Below, piece after piece: positions 1-7,286 of a stretch of DNA of 9,527 nucleotides. The first letter of the stretch is position 1. Each line of letters opens with the position of its first letter. The notes under the pieces are model-generated. The model was not told the DNA's origin. It searched no databases and saw only the letters and a program-made list of their open reading frames with translations. Origin of the DNA: Candidatus Neoflavobacterium equi (GTDB taxonomy: Bacteria > Bacteroidota > Bacteroidia > Flavobacteriales > Flavobacteriaceae); contig JAGHSS010000013.1 of the NCBI GenBank assembly GCA_018065745.1, positions 1 through 9,527 on the forward strand, written 5' to 3'. The position numbers and the translations under genes were made by a program.

Positions 1-13
1 GCATGTAATAATA

Positions 14-457
14 ATGAAAGACAAAACAATAGACTATGTTTTAAAGACAACGTGGCAAGCGGTCTCAAGAATGTATAATGAGGAAGCAGCAAAATATGGT
101 GCAACGATGGCTTTAGGTTATGCTTTGTTGAGCATAGACAGAGAACATGGAACACCTTCCACGTCTTTAGGCCCTATGATGGGTATGGAAGCTACTAGTT
201 TAACTAGGACATTGAAATCAATGGAAGACAAAGGCTTGATCATCAGAAAAAAGAATCCAACAGATGGACGTGGTGTTTTAATACACTTAACGCCGCTGGG
301 ATTAGAAAAAAGGGAGTTGTCAAAAATAACAGTGCTACAGTTCAACGAGGTGATCAAACACAACATATCGTTAGAACAACTTGAAAATTTTCTTGAAGTA
401 AACCAGATCATCACAGATCTTATCGTTGAAAAGAAGATTTATAATTTAGAAAAATAA
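14..457 (+). CDS. MarR-family transcriptional regulator of the fad operon
   Basis: A 147-residue protein, the usual size for MarR regulators, which are dimeric winged-helix DNA-binding proteins that generally repress neighbouring genes and release DNA on ligand binding. The winged helix-turn-helix is visible: a likely recognition helix at about residues 58-75 (MEATSLTRTLKSMEDKGL), then a beta-wing at about 76-93 containing the typical D84-G-R86 turn. Helices at 1-30 and 105-140 would form the dimer interface. The ATG at 14 is preferred because the protein then begins MKDKTIDY, a normal N-terminus for this type; only 13 bases precede it, so no operator or promoter can be judged. The gene lies 24 bp before the FadN-type gene on the same strand, so it is probably co-transcribed and autoregulated. 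That it senses an acyl-CoA or fatty acid is inferred from context only. Confidence 0.93.
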   Translation: MKDKTIDYVLKTTWQAVSRMYNEEAAKYGATMALGYALLSIDREHGTPSTSLGPMMGMEATSLTRTLKSMEDKGLIIRKKNPTDGRGVLIHLTPLGLEKRELSKITVLQFNEVIKHNISLEQLENFLEVNQIITDLIVEKKIYNLEK

Positions 458-481
458 AAACAAACGGATAAATTATTGCAA

Positions 482-2872
482 ATGAAAAGACTAATCAAAA
501 AAGTTGCCGTAATAGGTTCTGGAATCATGGGTTCTGGTATTGCGTGTCACTTTGCAAACATTGGAGTTGAAGTATTGCTTCTTGACATTGTTCCTCGTGA
601 ATTAAATGACGTTGAAGTTAAGAAAGGATTAACTCTTGAAGACAAAGTGGTAAGAAACCGCATGGTGAATGACAATTTAGCTGCGGCTTTAAAATCAAAA
701 CCATCTCCAATTTATCACCCAAGTTTTGCAAACAGAATCAGCACGGGAAATACTACTGATGATTTAGCAAAAATCAAAGATGTTGATTGGATTATTGAAG
801 TAGTTGTAGAGCGTCTTGATATCAAACAAGCGGTTTATGAGCAAATTGAAAAATACAGAAAACCAGGAACATTAGTTACTTCTAATACTTCAGGTATTCC
901 AATTCACTTCATGAGTGAAGGACGTAGTGAAGATTTCCAAAAACACTTCTGTGGAACGCACTTCTTCAACCCAGTTAGATACTTAAAATTATTTGAAATC
1001 ATCCCTGGACCACAAACTAGTCCTGAGGTATTGACTTTCTTAAATGAATATGGTGAAAAATTCTTAGGTAAAACTTCTGTTGTAGCTAAAGATACTCCTG
1101 CATTCATTGGAAACAGAATTGGTATTTTTGGTATCATGAGTTTATTCCACTTGGTTAAAGACATGGGATTGACAATTGAGGAAGTTGACAAACTTACTGG
1201 ACCAGTAATTGGAAGACCAAAATCTGCTACATTCAGAACGGTTGACGTTGTTGGATTGGACACTTTGGTACACGTTGCAAACGGATTGTATGCAAACTGT
1301 CCAGAAGATGAAGCACATGATTTATTCCAATTGCCAGATTTCATCAACACCATGATGGAAAACAAATGGTTGGGAAGTAAAACAAAACAAGGATTCTACA
1401 AAAAAGTAGACAAGGACATCTTGTCACTTGATTTAAATACATTGGAATACCGTGCGCAACAAAAAGCGTCATTCCAAACATTAGAATTAACTAAAACTAT
1501 TGAAAAGGTAAAAGACCGTTTCAAAGTGTTGGTTAAAGGAAAAGACAAGGCTGGAGAATTTTACAGAAAATCATTCGCCTCTCTTTTTGCATACGTTTCA
1601 AAACGTGTTCCTGAAATCACAGATGATTTCTACAAAATTGACGACGCTATGAAAGCTGGTTTTGGTTGGGAACATGGACCATTTGAAATTTGGGATGCGA
1701 TTGGAGTTGAAAAAGCAATTGAAATGATGGATGCATTGGGTGAAAAACCTGCTGCTTGGATCACGGATATGTTAGCTTCTGGAAATACTTCTTTCTACAC
1801 TGTTAAAGATGGTGTAACACATTATTATGATGTAAACACTAAAAAACAAGTGAAAATCCCAGGTCAAGATGCGTTTATTATCTTAAACAACATCAGAGAC
1901 AACAAAAAAGTATGGAGCAATGCTGACGCTTCTTTAATTGATCTTGGAGACGGTATTGTCAACTTAGAATTCCATTCAAAAATGAATTCAATTGGCGGAG
2001 GTGTTCTTGCTGGATTAAATAAAGCAGTTGAAATTGCTGAAAGAGATTTCCAAGGATTGGTTGTTGGTAACCAAGGGGCTAACTTCTCAGTTGGTGCAAA
2101 CTTAGGAATGATCTTCATGATGGCTGTTGAGCAAGAGTATGATGAATTAAACTTTGCGATCAAATCATTCCAAGACACCATGATGCGCATGCGTTATTCA
2201 GGTATCCCTGTAATCGCTGCTCCTCACACAATGACACTTGGTGGTGGATGTGAGCTTACTATGCATGCTGACAAAGCGGTAGTAGCTGCAGAAACTTACA
2301 TTGGACTTGTTGAGTTTGGTGTTGGTGTGATTCCTGGTGGTGGAGGTTCTAAAGAAATGGCTTTAAGAGCATCTGATACATTCAGTAAAAACGACGTTGA
2401 ATTAAACGTTTTACAAGAGTACTTCCTTACCGTAGGTATGGCTAAAGTTTCTACTTCTGCACAAGAAGCATTTGACTTGGGTATCTTACAAAAAGGTAAA
2501 GACGTTGTTGTTGTAAACAAAGACCGCCAAATTGCTGAAGCGAAGAAACACGCTTTATTGATGGCAGAAGCTGGATACACACAACCAATGAAACGCAAAG
2601 ATGTAAAAGTTTTAGGTAAACAAGCTTTGGGTATGTTCTTGGTGGGTACTGATGGAATGCAAGCAGGAAAATACATTTCTGAACATGACCGTAAAATTGC
2701 TAACAAATTAGCTTACGTTATGGCAGGTGGAGATTTATCTGAGCCAACGCTTGTAACTGAGCAGTATTTATTGGATTTGGAAAGAGAAGCATTCTTGTCA
2801 TTGTGTACAGAACGCAAAACTTTGGAACGCATCCAATTTATGTTAACTAAAGGGAAACCATTGAGAAACTAG
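482..2872 (+). CDS. fadN: bifunctional 3-hydroxyacyl-CoA dehydrogenase / enoyl-CoA hydratase (FadN type)
   Basis: A 796-residue cytoplasmic enzyme that hydrates trans-2-enoyl-CoA and oxidises L-3-hydroxyacyl-CoA with NAD+. Numbering is from the ATG at 482. Residues 6-190 form the NAD-binding Rossmann domain with GSGIMGSGIA at 12-21. The dehydrogenase dyad is His160 (in THFFNP) and Glu172, with the family's 12-residue spacing; Ser134 (SNTSG) and Glu106 (IIEVVVE) fit the substrate and dyad-support positions. The dehydrogenase C-terminal domain covers about 195-310, with a second, degenerate copy near 355-412. A crotonase domain occupies about 485-690 and keeps both catalytic glutamates, Glu591 (GGGCEL) and Glu611 (VEFGVGVIPGG). 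The domain order is the reverse of E. coli FadB and matches Bacillus FadN. An in-frame TTG at 476 would add two residues, but the ATG at 482 follows the family N-terminus (MKRLIKKVAVIGSG) and is preferred. No Shine-Dalgarno sequence is seen. Confidence 0.95.
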   Translation: MKRLIKKVAVIGSGIMGSGIACHFANIGVEVLLLDIVPRELNDVEVKKGLTLEDKVVRNRMVNDNLAAALKSKPSPIYHPSFANRISTGNTTDDLAKIKDVDWIIEVVVERLDIKQAVYEQIEKYRKPGTLVTSNTSGIPIHFMSEGRSEDFQKHFCGTHFFNPVRYLKLFEIIPGPQTSPEVLTFLNEYGEKFLGKTSVVAKDTPAFIGNRIGIFGIMSLFHLVKDMGLTIEEVDKLTGPVIGRPKSATFRTVDVVGLDTLVHVANGLYANCPEDEAHDLFQLPDFINTMMENKWLGSKTKQGFYKKVDKDILSLDLNTLEYRAQQKASFQTLELTKTIEKVKDRFKVLVKGKDKAGEFYRKSFASLFAYVSKRVPEITDDFYKIDDAMKAGFGWEHGPFEIWDAIGVEKAIEMMDALGEKPAAWITDMLASGNTSFYTVKDGVTHYYDVNTKKQVKIPGQDAFIILNNIRDNKKVWSNADASLIDLGDGIVNLEFHSKMNSIGGGVLAGLNKAVEIAERDFQGLVVGNQGANFSVGANLGMIFMMAVEQEYDELNFAIKSFQDTMMRMRYSGIPVIAAPHTMTLGGGCELTMHADKAVVAAETYIGLVEFGVGVIPGGGGSKEMALRASDTFSKNDVELNVLQEYFLTVGMAKVSTSAQEAFDLGILQKGKDVVVVNKDRQIAEAKKHALLMAEAGYTQPMKRKDVKVLGKQALGMFLVGTDGMQAGKYISEHDRKIANKLAYVMAGGDLSEPTLVTEQYLLDLEREAFLSLCTERKTLERIQFMLTKGKPLRN

Positions 2873-2936
2873 AACAGAGCTAAGCGGTTGCGTTTTTACA
2901 ACGTCTCCCCTTTCTCCATCATCTAAAACAGATTTT

Positions 2937-4118
2937 ATGAAAACAGCATATATAGTAAAGGCATATAGAACAGCCGTTGGTAAAGCACCAAAAGGATTGT
3001 TCAGATTCAAACGTCCTGATGAATTAGCAGCAGAGACCATTGAATTCATGATGAATGAAGTCCCTCAATTAGACAAGTCAAGAATTGATGACGTTATGGT
3101 TGGTAATGCCATGCCAGAAGCAGAACAAGGATTGAACATGGGACGTTTAATCTCTTTGATGGGATTAAAAATTACAGACGTTCCTGGAGTTACAGTAAAC
3201 AGATATTGTGCTTCTGGAATTGAAACTATTGGTATGGCAACAGCAAAAATCCAATCTGGAATGGCTGATTGTATCATTGCTGGTGGTGCTGAAAGTATGA
3301 GTTTTATCCCAATGGGTGGATACAAACCATCTCCTGATTACAGAGCTGCTGCAGCTGGTCATGAGGATTATTACTGGGGTATGGGATTGACTGCAGAAGC
3401 TGTAGCTCAACAATTCAACATCTCAAGAGAAGATCAAGATCAATTTTCTTATGAATCTCACCTTAAAGCATTAAAAGCACAAAGTGAAGGTAAATTTGAC
3501 GCTCAAATTGTGCCAATCACAGTGGAACAAACGTTCATCAATGCAAAAGGAAAAAAAGAAACTACTTCTTATGTAGTTAATAAAGATGAAGGTCCACGTT
3601 TGGGAACAAGTGTGGAAGCATTGTCAAAATTGCGTCCTGTGTTTGCAGCAGACGGATCTGTGACAGCTGGTAACTCTTCTCAAATGTCTGACGGTGCTGC
3701 CTTTGTTTTGGTAATGTCTGAAGAAATGGTTAAAGAATTAAACTTGGAACCAATTGCACGTTTAGTAACTTTTGCTTCTGCAGGTGTAGAACCAAGAATT
3801 ATGGGAATTGGACCGGTAAAAGCCATTCCAAAGGCGTTGAAACAAGCAGGATTAAAACAAAGTGATATTGAACTTTATGAGTTGAATGAAGCTTTTGCTG
3901 CACAATCATTAGCGGTGATCAGAGAATTGGATTTAAATCCAGACATCATCAACGTGAACGGTGGTGCAATTGCTTTGGGTCACCCACTGGGATGTACTGG
4001 AGCTAAATTATCTGTTCAATTATTTGACGAGATGAAACGCCGTGGAAACAAATATGGTATGGTTACCATGTGTGTGGGTACAGGTCAAGGAACTGCAGGT
4101 ATTTACGAATTAATGTAA
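2937..4118 (+). CDS. fadA: acetyl-CoA C-acyltransferase (3-ketoacyl-CoA thiolase)
   Basis: A 393-residue thiolase, full length for the family, which cleaves 3-ketoacyl-CoA with CoA to give acetyl-CoA and a shortened acyl-CoA. All catalytic elements are present: nucleophile Cys91 (VNRYCASGIE), Asn317 in the NEAFA motif, His349 in GGAIALGHPLG, and the second active-site Cys379 in CVGTGQGTAG. The spacing is almost that of Zoogloea thiolase (89/316/348/378). In the last motif Thr382 stands where many thiolases have Gly, a small variation that leaves the cysteine intact. The gene starts 64 bp after the FadN-type gene and precedes the acyl-CoA dehydrogenase by 53 bp, so a catabolic role is far more likely than a biosynthetic acetoacetyl-CoA thiolase. 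No internal promoter match (TAnnTTTG) is visible in the upstream gap, so it probably shares the operon transcript. Confidence 0.95.
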   Translation: MKTAYIVKAYRTAVGKAPKGLFRFKRPDELAAETIEFMMNEVPQLDKSRIDDVMVGNAMPEAEQGLNMGRLISLMGLKITDVPGVTVNRYCASGIETIGMATAKIQSGMADCIIAGGAESMSFIPMGGYKPSPDYRAAAAGHEDYYWGMGLTAEAVAQQFNISREDQDQFSYESHLKALKAQSEGKFDAQIVPITVEQTFINAKGKKETTSYVVNKDEGPRLGTSVEALSKLRPVFAADGSVTAGNSSQMSDGAAFVLVMSEEMVKELNLEPIARLVTFASAGVEPRIMGIGPVKAIPKALKQAGLKQSDIELYELNEAFAAQSLAVIRELDLNPDIINVNGGAIALGHPLGCTGAKLSVQLFDEMKRRGNKYGMVTMCVGTGQGTAGIYELM

Positions 4119-4171
4119 TGTTCCAAAACAATTCAAAAAATTAATAAACAAGTTATTAAACAACAAACACT

Positions 4172-5968
4172 ATGCAAGATTTAACAAGAGGCGGACAATT
4201 CTTAGTAAAAGAAACATTAGCTGAAAATATATTTACACCAGAAAATTTTACAGAAGAGCAAAAAATGATGCGTGATTCTGTTAAAGAATTTATTGACCGT
4301 GAGGTATGGCCAAACAAAGATCGTTTTGAGAAAAAAGATTACAAATTTACTGAAGAAATCATGCGTAAAGCTGGTGAACTAGGATTCTTAGGAGTGGCTG
4401 TTCCTGAAGCTTATGATGGATTGGGTATGGGATTTGTATCAACAATGTTGACTTGTGACTATATTTCTGGTGCATCTGGATCTTTGTCTACTGCCTTTGG
4501 AGCTCACACAGGAATTGGAACAATGCCAATTACTTTATATGGTAACGAAGAACAAAAGAAAAAATACATTCCTAAATTAGCTACTGGAGAGTGGTTTGGT
4601 GCTTACTGTTTGACAGAGCCAGGTGCTGGATCTGATGCTAACTCAGGAAAAACAAAAGCAGAATTAACTGCTGATGGAAAAGCTTACAAAATCAACGGGC
4701 AAAAAATGTGGATCTCTAATGCAGGTTTCTGTAATGTGATGATTGTTTTTGCTAGAATTGAAGATGATAAAAATATCACTGGATTCATTGTTGAATATGA
4801 TCCTGCAAATACCAACGGAATCACTTTGGGTGAGGAAGAGCACAAATTGGGTATTCGCGCAAGTTCAACACGTCAAGTTTTCTTCAATGATACGATTGTC
4901 CCAGTTGAAAATATGTTGGCTGGACGTGGAGAAGGATTCAAAATCGCGATGAATGCTTTGAATGTTGGACGTATCAAATTGGCTGCAGCTTGTTTAGATT
5001 CTCAAAGACGTTTGATCACAAACTCTGTGAAATATGCTAACGAAAGAATCCAATTCAAAACGCCTATCGCTAACTTTGGAGCAATTCGTTCTAAATTAGC
5101 TGAAATGACAACTAATGCTTATGTTGGTGAATCTGCTTCTTACCGTGCTGCGGGAGATATTGAAAACAGAATCAACGCAAGATTAGCTGAAGGAAATTCT
5201 CACCAAGATGCTGAATTAAAAGGTGTTGAAGAGTTTGCTATTGAGTGTTCTATCTTGAAAGTAGCTGTTTCTGAAGACGTTCAAAACTGTGCTGATGAAG
5301 GAATCCAAATCTTTGGTGGTATGGGATTCTCTGAAGACACGCCAATGGAGTCTGCTTGGAGAGATGCTAGAATTGCTAGGATTTATGAAGGTACTAACGA
5401 AATTAACCGTATGTTAACTGTTGGTATGTTGATCAAAAAAGCAATGAAAGGTCACGTAGATTTATTAGGTCCTGCAATGAAAGTTGGTGAAGAATTGATG
5501 GGTATTCCAGATTTCTCAACTCCAGATTACGACCAATTATTTGCTGAAGAAAAAGCGCTTGTTGCTAAATTGAAAAAAGCATTCTTGATGGTTGCTGGAT
5601 CTGCTGTTCAAAAATTCGGAACTGAATTGGACAAACACCAACAATTATTAATGGCTGCATCAGATATGTTGATTGAAGTTTATATGGCTGAATCTGCTAT
5701 CTTGAGAACTGAGAAATTAGTTGCAACTATTGGTCAAGAAGCTGCTGCAGTGCAAATTGCAATGACTCAATTGTACTTATACCACGCTGTTGATATCATC
5801 GCTAACAAAGGTAAAGAAGGAATCGCTTCATTTACTGAAGGTGATGAGCAACGTATGATGTTGATGGGATTAAGAAGATTTACTAAATATGACAATATGC
5901 CAAACGTTGTAGCGCTTAGAGATATCATCGCTGACAAAGTTATTGCTGAAAATTCATACTGTTTCTAA
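4172..5968 (+). CDS. fadE: acyl-CoA dehydrogenase, VLCAD/FadE-like with C-terminal extension
   Basis: A 598-residue FAD-dependent enzyme that makes the first double bond of beta-oxidation, passing electrons to an electron-transfer flavoprotein not encoded here. Residues about 25-140 are the N-terminal helical domain, 143-245 the middle beta domain with CLTEPGAGSD at 146-155, and 255-420 the FAD-binding C-terminal helical domain with the second family signature at 379-400. The catalytic base is Glu406 in IYEGTNEI, the MCAD/VLCAD position. About 170 further residues follow, with long helical stretches, as in mitochondrial VLCAD/ACAD9 and Bacillus FadE; this supports a preference for long-chain substrates, though chain length is an inference. 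It is the last gene before the terminator at 5994. The first 20 residues are rich in charge and show no signal peptide, so the protein is cytoplasmic. The gene symbol follows Bacillus usage, not the distinct E. coli FadE. Confidence 0.94.
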   Translation: MQDLTRGGQFLVKETLAENIFTPENFTEEQKMMRDSVKEFIDREVWPNKDRFEKKDYKFTEEIMRKAGELGFLGVAVPEAYDGLGMGFVSTMLTCDYISGASGSLSTAFGAHTGIGTMPITLYGNEEQKKKYIPKLATGEWFGAYCLTEPGAGSDANSGKTKAELTADGKAYKINGQKMWISNAGFCNVMIVFARIEDDKNITGFIVEYDPANTNGITLGEEEHKLGIRASSTRQVFFNDTIVPVENMLAGRGEGFKIAMNALNVGRIKLAAACLDSQRRLITNSVKYANERIQFKTPIANFGAIRSKLAEMTTNAYVGESASYRAAGDIENRINARLAEGNSHQDAELKGVEEFAIECSILKVAVSEDVQNCADEGIQIFGGMGFSEDTPMESAWRDARIARIYEGTNEINRMLTVGMLIKKAMKGHVDLLGPAMKVGEELMGIPDFSTPDYDQLFAEEKALVAKLKKAFLMVAGSAVQKFGTELDKHQQLLMAASDMLIEVYMAESAILRTEKLVATIGQEAAAVQIAMTQLYLYHAVDIIANKGKEGIASFTEGDEQRMMLMGLRRFTKYDNMPNVVALRDIIADKVIAENSYCF

Positions 5969-5993
5969 TCAGAAACTCAATTTAATTTGTTTT

Positions 5994-6025
5994 AAACCGT
6001 TCCTATAGCTAGGAACGGTTTTTTT
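5994..6025 (+). terminator. Rho-independent terminator of the fad operon
   Basis: A perfect 12-bp stem, AAACCGTTCCTA (5994-6005) and TAGGAACGGTTT (6010-6021), closed by the 4-nt loop TAGC, with seven consecutive T at 6019-6025. It lies 25 bp after the acyl-CoA dehydrogenase stop codon. The complementary strand has no long T run after the stem (TTTAAAAC), so it should work mainly in the + direction. Confidence 0.95.
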
Positions 6026-6028
6026 ATT

Positions 6029-6036
6029 TACCTTTG
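6029..6036 (+). promoter_or_regulatory. candidate Bacteroidota -7 promoter box for the LETM1-like gene
   Basis: TACCTTTG is an exact match to the Bacteroidota housekeeping -7 consensus TAnnTTTG. It lies 3 bp after the terminator T tract and 44 bp before the ATG at 6081, so transcription would start near 6041-6043 with a leader of about 40 nt. No TTG or TTTG is found at the expected -33 position, which falls in the loop and right arm of the terminator (about 6005-6012). The match may therefore be a weak or activator-dependent promoter, or chance. Confidence 0.5.
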
Positions 6037-6080
6037 GCCAATAAAGTTATCGTTCTTCATTAACTTTAATTAAAATTTAA

Positions 6081-7286
6081 ATGATAGTCAACCCTTCAAG
6101 TTCAGGTTGGATTAATAAATTTTTTAAAATACAGAAAAATTTACCAACAAGTGATTCTATAAAAACCAGCTCTTTCTACCAAAGTGTTAGAGATACTGGC
6201 TTTATTTATGGCTATACTACCCGCATAGATATTGATTGTGAACTGGACATTCAAGGTTGGACCGTTGAAGAAATTTCAAAGGTTGCACTGCTTAACACCT
6301 TGTACAAATTATTTGTACAGGTTCAAATGGAAAATGATCCCGATTTATTTATTGAAATCGCTTTGAAATTCTATGAGGAAATGCACCCTGAAGGAAAGGG
6401 ATATTTACAGCGTTTTCTGCCGGTGGATTCTAAGAGTAAAAGATTAGAAAAAATCATCGGAATTAGAGTGTTGACCAATCACAGTATTTTCTCAAAATCA
6501 TTTTCTCACATCTTGACCAATACATTGCTGTATATGGATGTTCTGGCTTTTAGACAATACTTATTGTATGGAGAAATTCCATCAAAATATTTAAAGCGTC
6601 TGGAAGAAGTGGTTACCCATATTGCAACAAATGCTTTGGGGGTGAAGACTAAAAAAACCAATTATGATGAACTGCTGATTAAAATGTTTCAGAGCTCTGT
6701 TAGATTTTCAAAATTTAACGACGACATGAACAACAGTACTTTTGAACTGGACAGCAATTATTTCAATTCTGTTTTGGAACGCTATTACTTTTTGGACATT
6801 GCTGCCATGTGTATGTGGAGCGATGAAAAACTGGATCAAAATGAAGTAACCTATGTGTTTGAATTTGCTCAAACACTACATATAGACAGCATTCAAACCA
6901 GTGAAACACTGGATTTTATCAACGCTTTTATATTGCGATATAAAAACGAAATTCCGTATTTTAAATTTTCAAATCCGGTCAAACACTTTTATGACCAAAT
7001 GACTTCCAATGTCTTGTTGCTGCTGTCAAGAAATAAAACGCGATTGTTGAATGAAGTTCTTGAAAGTGGTGAATTGGTAAAATTGTTGGCGCTCTCAACC
7101 CAACGTGATTTGAGCAGACAAGAAAAAAAGAAAATCAGAAAACAGCTGTTGGACATCTGTAAAACAATACCGTCTTTGGCCATATTTATTTTGCCTGGAG
7201 GAAGTTTGTTACTGCCCATTCTGATCAAATTTATTCCCACATTACTGCCTTCTGCATTTAACGAAAACTTAAATGACACGGAATAA
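6081..7286 (+). CDS. LETM1-like domain protein of unknown function
   Basis: A 401-residue protein with no signal peptide. The best clue is the C-terminus (about 344-393): a basic stretch (SRQEKKKIRKQ) leads into a hydrophobic segment with Pro364, Pro372, LLP at 377-379, Lys383, Pro386 and LLPSAF at 388-393. This spacing resembles the LETM1 family, whose eukaryotic members are mitochondrial inner-membrane proteins linked to cation exchange and ribosome binding. I recall flavobacterial proteins of this kind being named LETM1-related biofilm-associated proteins, which I cannot confirm here. Residues about 235-268 (DEKLDQNEV followed by a helix) look like a TerB-like helical module; the rest is helical and unrecognised. 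The ATG at 6081 follows an A/T-rich leader and gives an N-terminus (MIVNPSSSGWINKFF) that looks complete. The gene is probably monocistronic, isolated by the terminator before it, and ends against the convergent kinase gene. About 17 leucines use CTG, a codon I did not find for leucine in the fadN-type gene. Confidence 0.85.
   Translation: MIVNPSSSGWINKFFKIQKNLPTSDSIKTSSFYQSVRDTGFIYGYTTRIDIDCELDIQGWTVEEISKVALLNTLYKLFVQVQMENDPDLFIEIALKFYEEMHPEGKGYLQRFLPVDSKSKRLEKIIGIRVLTNHSIFSKSFSHILTNTLLYMDVLAFRQYLLYGEIPSKYLKRLEEVVTHIATNALGVKTKKTNYDELLIKMFQSSVRFSKFNDDMNNSTFELDSNYFNSVLERYYFLDIAAMCMWSDEKLDQNEVTYVFEFAQTLHIDSIQTSETLDFINAFILRYKNEIPYFKFSNPVKHFYDQMTSNVLLLLSRNKTRLLNEVLESGELVKLLALSTQRDLSRQEKKKIRKQLLDICKTIPSLAIFILPGGSLLLPILIKFIPTLLPSAFNENLNDTE
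7255..7275. repeat. short inverted repeat near the 3' end of the LETM1-like gene
   Basis: CATTTAA (7255-7261) and TTAAATG (7269-7275) are perfect inverted arms of 7 bp around a 7-nt loop. It lies inside the coding sequence, just before the junction with the convergent kinase gene. The stem is almost all A/T and no T run follows on either strand, so it is not a convincing terminator; it could be chance. Confidence 0.3.

Larger units (their letters stand above)
14..6025 (+). other. predicted marR-fadN-fadA-fadE transcription unit
   Basis: Four same-strand genes with gaps of 24, 64 and 53 bp, one pathway, no TAnnTTTG promoter match in any gap, and one strong intrinsic terminator after the last gene. 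The extent is inferred; the promoter lies outside the window or in its first 13 bases. Confidence 0.8.

Noticed and set aside
1..13. Possible MarR operator or upstream ATG (3-5) before the first gene
   Set aside because: The ATG at 3 is followed at once by TAA, and 13 bases are too few to judge an operator.
118..414. Open frame on the - strand opposite the MarR gene
   Set aside because: It lies wholly inside a well-supported gene, its translation is Cys/Ser/Phe-rich without recognisable motifs, and it is the complement shadow of the MarR frame.
904..2706. Three - strand open frames (904-1365, 1864-2190, 2296-2706) inside the FadN-type gene
   Set aside because: All are antisense to a gene with intact catalytic motifs throughout, and their translations show no family resemblance.
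2889..2905. Hairpin CGTT-loop-AACG in the gap before the thiolase gene, considered as an attenuator
   Set aside because: A 4 to 5 bp stem with no T run downstream is too weak to support a call.
2843..3413. Three - strand open frames (2843-3049, 3065-3325, 3165-3413) around the thiolase start
   Set aside because: Antisense to the thiolase coding sequence and its leader, mutually overlapping, with no start signal or motif.
4743..4952. Small + strand frame inside the acyl-CoA dehydrogenase gene
   Set aside because: Alternative frame of a conserved domain, with low-complexity translation and no independent support.
7255..7275. Inverted repeat considered as a terminator for one or both convergent genes
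   Set aside because: Only 7 A/T-rich base pairs and no T tract after either arm, so it does not meet the pattern of an intrinsic terminator.
6989..7279. - strand frame opposite the end of the LETM1-like gene
   Set aside because: It overlaps the conserved LETM1-like C-terminus in the sense frame and has no recognisable feature; its position just downstream of the kinase gene made it worth a look, but nothing supports it.
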